64,000 bases of DNA from the NCBI GenBank assembly GCA_910890315.1, contig CAJVGD010000042.1, positions 620,001 to 684,000 of the forward strand, in the 5' to 3' direction. A model generated the notes under the pieces. That model did not search any database, had not been told where the DNA came from, and worked only from the letters and a program-made list of their open reading frames with translations. How positions within the stretch are numbered: the stretch's first letter is position 1; each line of letters opens with the position of its first letter. Below are positions 23,420-35,360 of this stretch, in pieces. Origin of the DNA: Serendipita indica DSM 11827. Lineage: Eukaryota; Basidiomycota; Agaricomycetes; Sebacinales; Serendipitaceae. The translations under genes and the position numbers were made by a program.

Positions 23420-25191
23420 ATGCCGAGGCTTGACCAGCTCCCAGAGGAGCTTTACCAAGCAATATTAGAGAGCATAGACGATGACAAGGAGAGAAAATCA
23501 GTCGCCATTGCCCTGATACGCTCTATTCCTCGTTCTCCAGTACGTTCTACTCGCAAGATTGCTCGGTCTAAAGCATAAATCCAGGTCCCCCGCAGATTCC
23601 TCTACTATCAAGTCAACCTGTCCACCTCTGAGAACGTCCTAACATTCTATCACCATCTAAGGAGTTGTGGTGGGGTAGCATCAAAGGAAGCGAGCTGGGT
23701 TCACTCCCTTCATTCCGAGTCGTGGACGGTGGACGCACAGATTCTTGCAAATGTTCTCGAGCTTGTCCCAAATCTCGGACATCTCTCGATTCATGTTGGG
23801 GCGACGTTTGCACCGGAACATGTAGACGACATCTTTCAGCGTCCACGACCCGCTCTCCGTACACTTAACATCGTCTTTAAACCATATGTACAAGAGGCGA
23901 CCTACTATCAGTTCCTCCGAGTGCGTTCCACTATTTTCTTTGGGAGAAACTAACATTGTCGCTTAGGGTGCATACTTTGACTCTCTGCTGACACATATCG
24001 CGTCTTGGCCAGCAGAATCACAACTCTGCTCTCTTTCGATTATTCAAACGATGCCCCCACAAATTGATGCCCCACAACGCTTCGCACAGCCCATCGTGTT
24101 CCACAGCTTGACCACACTCTCTACTCTTGTCCACGCACCGTCGCTCCGTAACTTACAAATCTTGACGATTCGAGTTCCTGGACGAGTTATTACGCCCCTC
24201 TGTGTATTTCGGCTCCGACGTCCTTCATCTCCCGGTTCACCATCCGCCCACGGACGCTCGACCTCTCCACCACAAGCATCACTCTCCCAGCTCTTTCCCA
24301 GCTACTCTCTCATTACCATATGCTCGAGCATCTCATTATCGATGATACGGGTCTCATTCCTCTCTCGGTGTCCACGCCAGGCCTAGCCAACGGCGCACAG
24401 GGGGAATGGTTTGTCGAGCTTGGAAGGACATGCGCATTGGCGGGTATGAAGGGCGCGCGTGAACGTGAAAAGATACTCAAAGAGGCGGCAGACACGAGAA
24501 GAGAGATGATAATCTCATCCGATGGTAGCAAGCCAGCAGTATCAGAAACACATGCTCGAAACAATCTCGATTCGGAGAGCACTACATCTTCCTCTGTCAC
24601 TACTCCGACTGCCGTTCCCGTGGAGAAAAGGCCAAGAAGGGCCGGCGAGGTGTTTCGACGGCGCCATTTTCGATTCGGGAGAAGAAGATCAAGTCGGCGA
24701 CGACGGCAAGCAAACTCAACATTTTATCGAACCCCACTACGCAGCAGGGTGCCGAACGGGCTATTGTCCGTCTCCAGAAAGCGCGCATCTTACCCGCTAT
24801 ACCGGCGTTGCGCTCGTTATGCCTGACTTTGCATCGGGGAGCGACGTTCAATTTGCATCAACAGCACTTATGGCAGGAAGAGTTTTCGAGAGGATGGAAA
24901 GAGGGTTGTCACGTCGTCTTTGGCGCGCGGAAGAGGCTCTATACGAGTTTGAAGAATGGCTTGGTTTACCTTTATCATGCTGTCCATCCTGATGATCATG
25001 ATGACGAGCCTCGAGAGCAAAGTATACACGAGGTGGACATGCCGGAGCTGGATGGCTTGCAAGCGGTGACGTCTCAAGGTCTAGAGGGTGAATCGGATGG
25101 ACTAAATGAATCAATTGTACCGATTCTGTGTTTTGGTGCCATGAAAGGCAGCGAACATTCAGAGGGATGTGGGCATTCGGCTGTAAACTAG
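23420..25191 (+). CDS. F-box-like / leucine-rich protein, reading frame interrupted
   Basis: Begins MPRLDQLPEELYQAILESID, then ERKSVAIALIRSIPRSPV, the opening of a large basidiomycete F-box-like family. Leucine-rich stretches follow (ILANVLELVPNLGHLSIHVG, PSLRNLQILTIRVPGR, LDLSTTSITLPALSQLLSHY, HMLEHLIIDD) and a C-terminal region with IPALRSLCLTLHRGATFNLH. The protein continues only if the frame moves by one base at CCCC (24195-24198) and again at AAAA (24626-24629). The sequence on both sides of each break is clearly coding, so the breaks look like undercalled homopolymers, though a decaying gene is possible. Such proteins usually recruit targets to SCF ubiquitin ligases. It ends 33 bp before the stop of the convergent hydrolase gene. 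Confidence 0.65.
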
Positions 25192-25224
25192 ACTTTCATT
25201 CCAACTTGGCTATTTGATTCATAA

Positions 25225-26278
25225 CTAGAGCGTATCGTTGAGCCAAGCGACAAGGTCGTTTGTGAGGGCTTCCCAAGCGGTCTTTACCTGTGGGATGGCG
25301 AGATTCGGACGGGATCCAAAGCCGTGTGTAACTCCTAGGGGAAACATGCGTTGGATTTGATGGTGAAAGGGGTGAGGGAACATACCCAAGTAATCCTTGA
25401 AGAGGTGCCTGGGCGCGTCGGGGCTTGTGGCCCATTCCTGCTTGATCTTCTGAGCGAAGTCTCTGTCCCATGCGATATCATCTGTGAGCATGAATGAGCG
25501 ATCAGGGGATTAATGAGGCGATGCTGAACCTTCTGGAATGAAGAACCCGATTGGAATCTTCACTTTGGTTATAGGGTCCTGAACATTATGTGAAGGATGA
25601 ACTGCCGCAATCGAGTCGATAATATTGTTTCCCATTGCGGCTACGCGAATTGCGTTGCCGCCACCCCAGCAATATCTATGCACATTATTCGTCTTGCGAG
25701 CACTGGTACAGAGTGAACACGTACCCGACAACTCCAATCTTTTCGTACCCATGCTCTTGACGAATATGACGAATAAACTAGGAGAGTGAGGTGCGAAGAG
25801 AGATGAGAGGCCACTCACGTCTGCAATCTCTGGGTCCTGTTTATCTGGCGGGAACTCCCCCACTCGCTCACGAACTGAACCGAGAACCGCATTTTTCTTT
25901 GCCTCTTGTTCTGGCGTAAGTTGTTGTCCGGGCACGTCAGCGTAGGGGAATTCGATTCCCTTTAGATTGACGAGTGGGTTCCCTAGCGATCCATCAGCGC
26001 GCTCAGTCTTGACGCGAGTAACGAACAGTACCCTTGAAAATATCAGGTACCCAGACATCTGCGGCGCACTTTTCGCCCAGGATGTCCGCAATCACCATGG
26101 GATTGTCGATGGAAAGCCCAAATATGTCTGTGATGACGACAATGGCCCTCTTTGGCTTCGTCTCGGTACTCAAGGGGCTATAGTATGAGCTGAGGGGGCT
26201 GGTCGAGGTCAGGATGGATCCCCTTGGGGATCCAGAGAGCCGCTCGCCAGTTACGCAGTTGTCGCAGAGGGAATCCAT
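25225..26278 (-). CDS. Dienelactone hydrolase family protein
   Basis: Alpha/beta hydrolase of the dienelactone hydrolase family. The start exon reads MDSLCDNCVTGERLSGSPRG, followed by AIVVITDIFGLSIDNPMVIA and CAADVWVPDIFKG. The nucleophile elbow is GVVGYCWGGGNA with a catalytic cysteine, the DLH hallmark replacing serine. IGFFIPEG and the catalytic histidine in VTHGFGSRPN follow, and the C-terminus is KTAWEALTNDLVAWLNDTL-stop. Four or five short introns join in frame. Relatives cleave dienelactones in aromatic degradation or act as general carboxylesterases; fungal copies are diverse. It is divergent from the AT-hook gene with 274 bp between starts. Confidence 0.9.
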
Positions 26279-26552
26279 CGTGCAGACGCGTACCTGGGGA
26301 TGACCAGGGGATTAAATATCCTGCGGGCTATATTGACAACGCATGCCAAGTAAGAGTTGGTAAGACTACCGGCACGATATCAGCGAGGCCATCTCCGGTA
26401 CGAGCCAACCTCGGACTTTATTGCAAAAGCCTAATGGCTGTCAGCAAGTGTACTAACAATTGTACAACGTCTATTACAAGTGTATAGAGGCACATCACAA
26501 TCCCATACTAGATTTTTGGTGTATTACCCACACTTGAGCTCGACCGCAGTCG

Positions 26553-29500
26553 ATGAATGTTCCGAATGGGTATCCACACCCATCCCAGACACCTCTCAGC
26601 GCTTCAAATCCGCATTCTCTGAGCCAACAACGACCAAACGCGCACGGCTTGGCCACCATGGGTCCAGCAAACCCTCTTGCAGGCCACTCTCAGCTATCCC
26701 CGCGCATACCAGCCATTCTTGGCATGTCCCTTCCACTTTCCAACACTCAACAACAACAGCAGGAAGCCCTTCTAAACCCCGCTACTGTCTCCGGTCCCTC
26801 CCAAGCTGCCCCACCTGCGCCAGCTGCTCCCGCTGCGCCCGAGATACCTGTAAAGCGAGGTCCTGGACGACCCAAGGGCTCGACTAATAAGAACAAACCG
26901 CCCGCGCTCAATCCGGACGGGACTCCGATCCCTAAGCGTCCAGTTGGTCGTCCACGCAAGATTGTCGACCCCAATGCGCCCGTAAAACCAAAGAATCCAG
27001 TCGGGAGACCACGGAAACACCCACTTCCGGCCGCACAGGGCGCTGCTGCTGTGCCTACGGCTCAACAACCGTCTGCGCCCGCTCAAACGATGCCAAATGG
27101 CCACTCTTCGACGGCGAATACAAGTTCATTGGATGCACCGTTTCAACCCCCATCATCTCAACACACTCAACTCGCTGCGCCTGCGCCTGTAGGTGCCCAC
27201 AACACACTAGCCCCATCGCCCACTATCGCCCCTTGTGAGTCCTCTTCCATTCTATCTAATTCAACTCGGTTTTTAATCTTTAGCGCCGACAATATCCGGT
27301 GGGACGTGGTCAGCAAATGATCCGTCTGCTCTCGTCTACGGCTCGACAAATGGCCAACAGACTAGATCGAGACAACCAGGATTGCTTGGCCATAGTCATG
27401 CGGGAACAAGTACCGCCTCTTCTGCGGGTACAAATGCCGGCGGCATGTTTCATTCGCCACATGTCCCGTCGTTTGATATCGAACACGTCCCTTCATCGTC
27501 GAATTACATCGACTCGCCACTCTCCGAACACCCACAACTCCAACGCCGAACTTCCTCCTCGACTCGCGGCGTTGATAGCCCAGCTCTGCGCGCACCTCCT
27601 CATCAACGACCCAACTCGACGACATTGTCCGTCACACCGCGTCCCTCTACAGGCCCCGGAAGGAGTGGAATGAGTCTGGAGCATGCGGAGAATGCCACTT
27701 GGGCCGCGATACAACAACTCGGCTACGCAAACCCACGTGTCGTATTCTCGCCTAGCAAATCGCGACGCTCAGACCTATCGGCGCTCAAACGGATCGTACC
27801 TTCCGACGTTTTGGGAGCTTACAACGATCACTTGCGCGAGTTGCGCCGCGAGACGCCAGCGCGGTGTCCGGATACCTATACGATCTTAAATTCATTTTGG
27901 TTACCGGGAATTTCGCCGTATTTCAGACTGACGACCAGTCGGCTCAGTTACTCATCTGCGCTGTCGAATCATCGGTTCTTCTTCTGGGATCCGATGTACT
28001 TGCTCGTAGGAGGGATACATTGTCCTAATTGCGATACTCAGCTCAACCGCGATGGGTTCCATGGGCCTTGTCCCGTGTTGAACATCGGAGACCCGTTTTA
28101 CCTGATTGGCCAGACATACAAATGCGAGGCGTGTGCCAAGAAGACGGATAATTCTACCGCAACGTCTTCCAACAACACTGCAAATCCAAACACGGGTGTC
28201 TACCTCTCGTGGGACGAGAGCATTCTCAGGTCGTTGCCTGACGCGCTGGCCAAGGAATTTCCAGCGCATATCAAGCCATGGGGTGCGATTGGAAACGATC
28301 TATTTGATTTGATTCGGTCGTCTGTAAAGGCAGGAATAGAGCCCATGCAGATTGCAGAGGTCATCAAGACCGTTTGCAAGCCTGGCGCGGCGAATATCGC
28401 CATTACGGATCTGGGAGTAGGCGGGCATGGTCATGCAAACTCTATGGGAGTCGGTGGTATGGATGACAATCAGCTCGTTTCACCCATTACTACTCCGTCT
28501 TCACCAGAGGTGAGTCTATACTCTTGTATTGTTCAAGGGGTCTCTGAATACTAATGATTGTGTAGCTACCCGAAAAACAGCGGATATACTACCGAGCATG
28601 GCATCGAAACGGGTTAATGCCAGATTCGCTTGCGCCGCCTGACAGTTCTCCGCCCTTGCCTTCCTCATCGCGCATGGGACGCGATAGCATCAACGGTATC
28701 TACGAAGACGAACTGCAGTTGGATGGGACGGAGACACCGAGGGGAAGGAAAGCAGGCGATACGACGGCTTCTAGCAAGCACAAATCAAAGGAAGCTACTT
28801 CACAATCGCAACATGCAAGCTCTTCACAAGCCCCAGGGCATCCGCCATCTGCACAGGTCCAGCATCCTTCATCGGGCCAAGGACAACAAGGACAGCATCC
28901 AACGTTGCCAGTACCTGCGGCCGCCGTCGGTACGATGCAGCCACCGATGTATTTCGTCCAACCCGGTATGCAGGCTTATTATCCTCCACCTGTACCACCA
29001 TCCAACGCATCCGGTCCTCCATCTCACACTTCCGGTCCGCATTCAGCAAACGCAAGCAGCGGGGTCCATTCGAGCTCTGCAAATGGACCACATCCCGGGA
29101 GTGGATCCCACAGTTCTGGGCCTGGTACACACGGAAGTGGCCTGAGGAGTGTTCCACTCCCCGGCGTGCCTTTTTTCCCGCCTCCACCATCAACGATTGG
29201 GGCCTCGTCGTCGTCCAATGTCGGCGTGATCAATGCTCTGCATGGGCATCCACCTCCTTCCCATTCTGCATCGTCGAGTACACATCCTCCACCGCCGTCG
29301 AGTACGTCGTCGACCCCGGCGCCAAAGCAACCGAACTCGATCATGAGTACGCCGACAGGTGGTGCTGGTGCGGCGAGCACAAGAATGGCCAGAGGAGCTG
29401 GAGGACGTGCAGCTGTAAACGGTGCTCCTACTGGCCGTGGAGGTGCCGCGAGTGCAAGTGCCGCCGGAGGGGCGATACATGAATCTCTTCGTGGAACACC

Positions 29501-29813
29501 GCACGACGTACTTCGTGGCCCAGCTCATGACTCGTTACGTGGAGCGCCACACGATTCTCTGCGTGTTGGAGGAGGCGCACCGCATGAGTCGCTCCGACGG
29601 CCCAATCCGTACTTGGATACGGACGAGCCGACGCCCAAGAAGCGACGGGTGCGGCATTGCGCAAAGTGTGGAGGTCAAACGTGCAAAGGCCGTGGTGGGG
29701 GCTCAAATTGTCCGAATCCGTGCCGGGATTGTCATCGGATGGAATGTAAAGGGCGAAGTTCGACTAAGCCTGGACGCATGTGCGATACAATGCTTGGGGG
29801 CGGAGGCGGATGA
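26553..29813 (+). CDS. AT-hook nuclear protein with conserved Cys-rich core and C-terminal cysteine cluster
   Basis: About 1,050 residues, three exons. The N-terminal part is Pro/Ala/Gln-rich with three AT-hooks in tandem ([27 protein letters not shown]), which bind the minor groove of AT-rich DNA. The central core is conserved-looking: [58 protein letters not shown] (two CxxC pairs) and [21 protein letters not shown] think it corresponds to the fungal domain listed as DUF6729, from memory only. A long disordered Ser/Gly/Pro/His region carries an eight-residue tandem repeat, then a basic patch (PKKRRVRHC) leads into a Cys/His cluster ([30 protein letters not shown]). Likely chromatin or DNA binding; role unknown. 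Confidence 0.8.
29478..29606 (+). repeat. 24-bp tandem coding repeat (PHDSLRGA type)
   Basis: Five copies of an eight-residue unit, [29 protein letters not shown] plus an insertion, HESLRRP, lie in phase within the AT-hook gene. Units are 24 bp except the fourth, which carries a nine-base glycine insertion. Confidence 0.75.
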
Positions 29814-30291
29814 TCCTGCTTGGCTCAGCAGCCGGCAGGCGTAGTCTGTCGGTCTGCGTTGGTGTGGTGCTGGCTCACACACGAGCAACATATCCATCTT
29901 GGACTTCAACCCCACGACTGAGTCTACTCTCATTCGTCGTCGAATCCACTTTTCTGAAGCTTTGGCCCGTCTCTTACTCGCTTTCTCCTTCATGGTGGCA
30001 ACTGTGTCTTATAATGCTTATCCGTCTCTCACTTATGTCTCCCATTGCTGTTGTAGGTTGTTTGCGTTGGCGTAATCAAGGCTACTTTTACCTAATTTGA
30101 AAAACATATTGGCCGTCGGTTGATGTGAAGAGGGCTTCAGTCTAATTTCCGCATTACAGAGATGTCCCCATTACTCGTGTTTGCTGAGGTCTGCACATTC
30201 TAAGTAGAATTGGAAGGAGGACTATTGCGTATAGGAAAGTTCATGGATCGTGGATTGCATATCAGGAAGTGTTTCTGGATACGGAGTACAG
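29814..30291. other. Intergenic interval between convergent genes
   Basis: About 480 bp containing both 3' untranslated regions. No gene or repeat seen. Confidence 0.4.
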
Positions 30292-32261
30292 CTATGCGTG
30301 ATGGTTCTCATTGTCGCGACTAAACAAGCCCAAACCTCGGGCCCAAGCAGGTTGGACGACACGCCAATGCCCTCGTTTCACATGCATCATTCTTATGCGA
30401 TGTCTCCTCATTTCGGGACGTAAAGATAGGATATCTCCTGGTATCTCTAACGCATCTTCCTTTGTCAGTTCCAGGTCGAAGTCATTGAACGCTAGCCAGT
30501 CCCAACAAAGAAGGTTCTCAGTAATTGAAGGTGGAAATGAGTGTAACAGCTCTGAGTGTATACTGCACATCGCTTTGAGGTTGAAGTGATAACTCACCGC
30601 CAGTTTATGCAGGCCAGCCGCTCGCCACCTGAGACCCATGTAGTTGGCAATAGTGATGGTATCTGAGATAATACTCGGGATCGAATGTCTCTCTGCGTTG
30701 GAACCAATGAGAGCCAATAATGTGGAACGTATCGGAGCAACATGTGGCTCGGTAATTGTCGAGAAGAATGCCTCTTCTTGAAGGTTGAAAGGTCGAAGGA
30801 CGATCAAAGCAGTTGGGACTGTCCAATAGCAGTCCCCCTCTCTTGCGACCTGCATAAGGAAACTCCATATCTTGTCGCTCGCTTTTTTTGCATCGTAGCC
30901 ACAACTGTGCCAGAGATCGAGATAATGACCTGTAGGGCAGTTTGAGGCACCTATGAGCCCATGAAGGCCAGTTTGCGGCCAAGAGATGTCTCGTAACATT
31001 TCGAGTTGGTCCACGACTTTAGATAGGTCGTGGTCATTGAGTCCTATAGCGACGCTCAGATGATCAAGGTCACTGGGAGATAACTTCACAGCGGGGAGGG
31101 TGTCGAAAGCCGCATCTCCCGGGCGTAGTTGTATTTGGTTATGCATAAGAACCGCAGCCCTCTGGAGCAGTCGCTCTGTGAGATGAAGGTTGTAGTGTAC
31201 CGTACGTAAAGCCTTCAGAAGCATTATGTAAAATTCTTGACCATAAGGCTTAAGACTAGACCTGAAATCGGGAATTTCCTTATCTGATGAGACAATATCA
31301 CGACTTCTTGCGGCCACAACACCAAGATCGGTTCGATATCCTTCCGTATCGCCATATGATTTCCATGTTCGTACGACCTCATCTGTCAAAACCAAGTCGT
31401 GGCCTGTTGAGACGAAGAGATGAAGAACTATACGGAAAGCATCCTCAGTACCATATGATCTCCACTTCAACAAAATTTGCTTGATAAGAAATGGTGGGAG
31501 ATTTGGCTTGTCGTAGATTTCATGGATTTGGTCCTCGGAAAGACCATGGCGGACAAGCTCTTTTGTGAGAGGTCGTGCTACGACCCATTAGATGCGTAAT
31601 AAATTATCAAATTCACTCACGAGGGATCCAATTCGGCCAGAGGGTGGCGATGTAGTCGGGGCGGACGAAAGAGTTTGTATTTAGTCGCCGATTTACGTCG
31701 CTTTCGTTCTGCCGGAGCATTATTTGCACATACATCCGTAGTTGATGGGCTTCCTCATCGGATTCCGCAAACCTGCACGATCTGCTCGTGAAGTGATACA
31801 ATCAATAACGAAGATACGTACGGATCCAATATCAGGTATAGGCTCCATAGTAAACTGCAGCGGTCGCGTAGTTTGTTGAGTAGTGGGTTTAGCTCATCTT
31901 CCTCCTTTTTTGCTCGCTCGAACAGGCGGAGTCTTGGTGTTCGCACAGATATAGCTCCTAAGGTAATTTTCCTGACTTTGAATTCGATTTCGCTCAGTGC
32001 GAGGCTCGTGGAGAGTAGGGAGAGGTTGATATCCTTTGCAGTCGTGTTTGAATGACCTTTGAGCAGTCGCTGATTCTCTTGACAGTATTCGCGCAGCTTG
32101 CGCAGCGTTCTTCGCAGCAGAATAGTCTCCGTAGAGAGGCAAGCCACGGTATACCCATCCGCCTTGCCTGAGCGCGATAATTCTTCGAGATCTTCCTGAG
32201 CTTGAGAAGTCTGGTTGATAACCTCAGCAAAAGTCTGAGCAATTCCTGGGAACTCTGCCAT
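30292..32261 (-). CDS. Unrecognised helical fungal protein
   Basis: About 620 residues in three exons. The N-terminal part, MAEFPGIAQTFAEVINQTSQ then LRKLREYCQENQRLLKG and SLALSEIEFKVRKIT, is amphipathic and coiled-coil-like and resembles the helical N-terminal domains placed before NACHT or other signalling modules in fungi (inference). The second exon continues RFAESDEEAHQLRMYVQIML. The large last exon is helical with Trp/Leu-rich repeats (YGTEDAFRIVLHLFV, FYIMLLKALRTVHYNLHLTE, GLRWRAAGLHKLAVSYHF, CWDWLAFNDFDLELTKEDA). No nucleotide-binding motif, kinase motif or membrane helix is visible. Introns near 31585 and 31800 have consensus ends and join in frame. Function unknown. Confidence 0.6.
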
Positions 32262-32490
32262 AGCTCGCTAGCTAAATGGTTGCCAGAAGAGACGAGTCCA
32301 AGTTTGGTGGCTGACATTCTCCTTGCCCGGTACCTCATGGTCCGCCTTCGGCAATGGATTGTGTCTTAAGCAGTAAAAATGGGCTTTGAATCCTCTTAGG
32401 AGGCTATCTAGATTCACCTGGAGCAACAGCTTGGTCTACCGGGTGTTATTCCAGGCTCGATAAGGGTATTGCCATACATGCAAGAGAGAT

Positions 32491-33456
32491 CTAGATTTTG
32501 CCTGCAAGTAGATTACGGATTATCTCTCGAGCGGAGACGTAGGTCTGGTCCCAGAGCGTCCAGACGTCGAGAGTAGAGAGCATACCATCGGCATAGCCGA
32601 ATGGCAGCATGGGCGGGATCCAACCTGAAAACAATGTCAGCTTGAAAGGTGTATCGGACTATCTAATGGCGCTACTGACCACGAGCGTACTCGAGAGCAA
32701 AGCATCCACGGTGCATCTTGTATTGTTTTACCTGTCCGCGAACGAGGTGGTGAACGGAGCCAGCAGGATACACCTAGGAATTGTGTCAGCATACCGATTA
32801 CTCTAGTGTCAAGATGGTAAAGTTCTCGGGAGTGGGGTCCAGGAACGTACCTCCATCTCTAATGCGCCAGGGAGTGCGGCCCACTCCTCTCCAACGAGAA
32901 TGTTAAAGTAGTCATCTGCAGTATGACGACCAGTATGGCCCTCCGTGCCCATCGGAGTTCCAAAGATGATGAGGTACTCGGTAACAGAGGCGTGGATAAC
33001 ATACATGGTACCTAAGGTCTTATTTAGTACGTAGTGTCTCACACTTTAGACCTTACCCATGGCACCACCGGCGTTATTGAAGAACCACTCATCCTGACGA
33101 GGATTGATATGCTTTGTCCCGTACGTTGCTGTCAGATTGGTAACAATGTGATCAATCATCTTTCCAGTCTGATTCCCGTGGTGTGCAATAGCGTCTCGGC
33201 TGAGCTCATGCAAGTATGTTGGGTCGAAGATGTACCACCGGTGCTGTGATAGACGCGTCAGTAGCTAGATATATGCCTGAAGGAAAGACAGTACCTTGAT
33301 ACTATCCAAGAACACGCAAACCCAGTAGAACACGAACAAGCCAACGGACCACTTTGTCCATTTGGACGCGACGAGGCCTGCATTACCTGAAGAGTGACTC
33401 GTCGCTGTACGAGAGTGATGAGCTGATCCGTTTTGCATTTTTTGTTGGTTGCTCAT
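32491..33456 (-). CDS. ERG2: C-8 sterol isomerase
   Basis: Ergosterol biosynthesis: moves the double bond from C8 to C7 in the B ring of fecosterol at the endoplasmic reticulum. The first exon has an N-terminal membrane helix ([18 protein letters not shown]). Later exons give the family signature [80 protein letters not shown] and [11 protein letters not shown], ending with [20 protein letters not shown] and [10 protein letters not shown]-stop. Length (about 240 residues) matches the family and fungal sigma-1 receptor relatives. Divergent from the WBP11-like gene with 182 bp between starts. Confidence 0.95.
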
Positions 33457-33638
33457 CTGGCAAAGAGAAAAATAAGGATGGCGGAGGAGAGAAAGATAGG
33501 CTCATCCAAAAGTCGAACCATTGGCAAGTGAGACCAGGCGGCAAGACTCAATTCACATTCAGCCAAGATCGGCCCTTTATTCTTGAAAATCTGATATTCA
33601 TCGTGGCTGACACATCTTGACCACCAACCGCTACCGCC

Positions 33639-35211
33639 ATGGCAAAGGAGAAGTCGGTAAACCCAGCAGAGGCCCACCGTAAGCAAATTAACGTCTATAC
33701 GTATGATTATAACCCGAATTACTAGGCAAGAACCAACGCAAGAAGGAAATTCAGAAGGTGCGCACCCACTGCGTCGAGGTTTGGTGAATCACTGACACCC
33801 ACATTACAGAACAAAGAGGCTCGAAAGAAGGCACGCGAGTTTCAAAATGCAAAGCAAGACACTACTCCGCTGGAAGACGAGATTGCAGATTTGGAGTCAC
33901 AAGCTGGTCCGTATCCGAAATTCCCAAGGAAATAGAACTGAAATAGAATCAAAGAGCTCAGCAAACCCGAAAAGGGACGATTGGCACAGCTGAAGCAGGA
34001 TCTCAAGCGGTTGCTCAAGACCAAAGAGGCCTATCTCAAGGAGCACCCAGAACATCGTAGTCTCATCTACGCGAGTTCTCGGAAAAAGGAGCAAGGAGAA
34101 AGTTCAGGGCCTGTTGGGATCGCCCCAGGGGATAGAAACGTCTTTGGCAAGGATGGGCTTCCTTTACGACCGGAGCGAAGTATCTATTACGACCCAGTGA
34201 TGAATCCCTTTGGAGTTGCACCACCAGGAATGCCCTATCTAGAGCGACGTGTGTTTCTACTCTTGCATTTGACGTTTTCTGACTCTAAATCAGCACCAAC
34301 ACCGGATCCTATGCAGGGTAGCGAAGAAGATTCAGACCTTTCCGACGAAGACGATATACCAATGCCACCAGGTCCCCGACCCGGTGCCATGGAGGAGGAT
34401 TCCGAGGCGGAAAACGTGGTACCAGCGTTACCTCCAGACTTCGTCCCGCCACTCCCACCAGGTATGTATATCATGCCGAGTAAGCATAATCTGAGACCAT
34501 ATAGGCCCAATACCACCTACCGCCATACTAGCACCAGGCTTCGTCCCGGCCTTTGTACCTCCCGTCCCACCTCCTCCAGGCCTTCCACCTCCACCAGCTG
34601 GTATCCCAGCTGCACCGCTTGGATTACCTGGAGGGTTCGTTCCTCCACCACCACCACCGACTGGATTCCCTCCGCTTCCTCTTAATATGCCCGCTGTATT
34701 GAATCCACCAAACCTTCCACAAGGCGCAATTCCACCACCACCCTTTGGATTTCCAAACTTTGCACCCAACTTCCCCCCTGCTCCACCTTCTGGTCCCGTA
34801 TGGACCGCGCCAACTGTTCACGTTCCGCCTATTGATCCACTTCGTGCACAAACACAAGCACGCACCACAAAACCTCCACCTCCACCTTCCTCTCTTCCTG
34901 TTCATCCATCCCTTCCTGCACGACCTACCCCTGCACCTGCGACGAAGCGGGTGCTGGCGTTGGACGATACGTCGAGTGGAGCGACGATTAGCGCTGCACC
35001 AGAATTACGTGACTTGAAGAAGGAAGTGACGGCCTTTGTGCCCCGTGGTATTCGACAAAAGACTGAAAAGGCCAAACCACCAGCTGGTGCCACGGCGACA
35101 TCTGGTCCGGAAGATACTAGGGAACCAGAGGAGGAGAAGCCAGACCTTATGGCGACGTTGCGCAATGCTGGTATTGCCGCACAGAAGCAACTTCAATCCG
35201 AGGACAAATGA
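33639..35211 (+). CDS. WBP11-like splicing factor
   Basis: Resembles WW-domain-binding protein 11 (Npw38BP/SIPP1), a nuclear pre-mRNA splicing factor that binds PQBP1 and PP1. The N-terminal Wbp11 domain is clear: KSVNPAEAHRKNQRKKEIQK then NKEARKKAREFQ, followed by ELSKPEKGRLAQLKQDLKRL and KTKEAYLKEHPEH. An acidic stretch (EEDSDLSDEDDIPMPPGPRP) precedes a long proline-rich region with many PPP and PPGFP motifs that would bind WW/SH3 domains, and a conserved C-terminus (ELRDLKKEVTAFVPRGIRQK, LMATLRNAGIAAQKQL). Five short introns, all in frame. ATG in good context (CCGCCATGG). Confidence 0.88.
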
Positions 35212-35360
35212 GTTGGACTGAGCTATGGACAAGTCCGGTAGCAGCTTAGAAGAGAGACGCCCAATATCACGCTGTATTGCAGTAATGTAATCTATGTATA
35301 TCTTCCGGACATTACCCAGCGTCGCCAGAGGATGCCATGGTGGCAGTTGGCTCTACTTTC

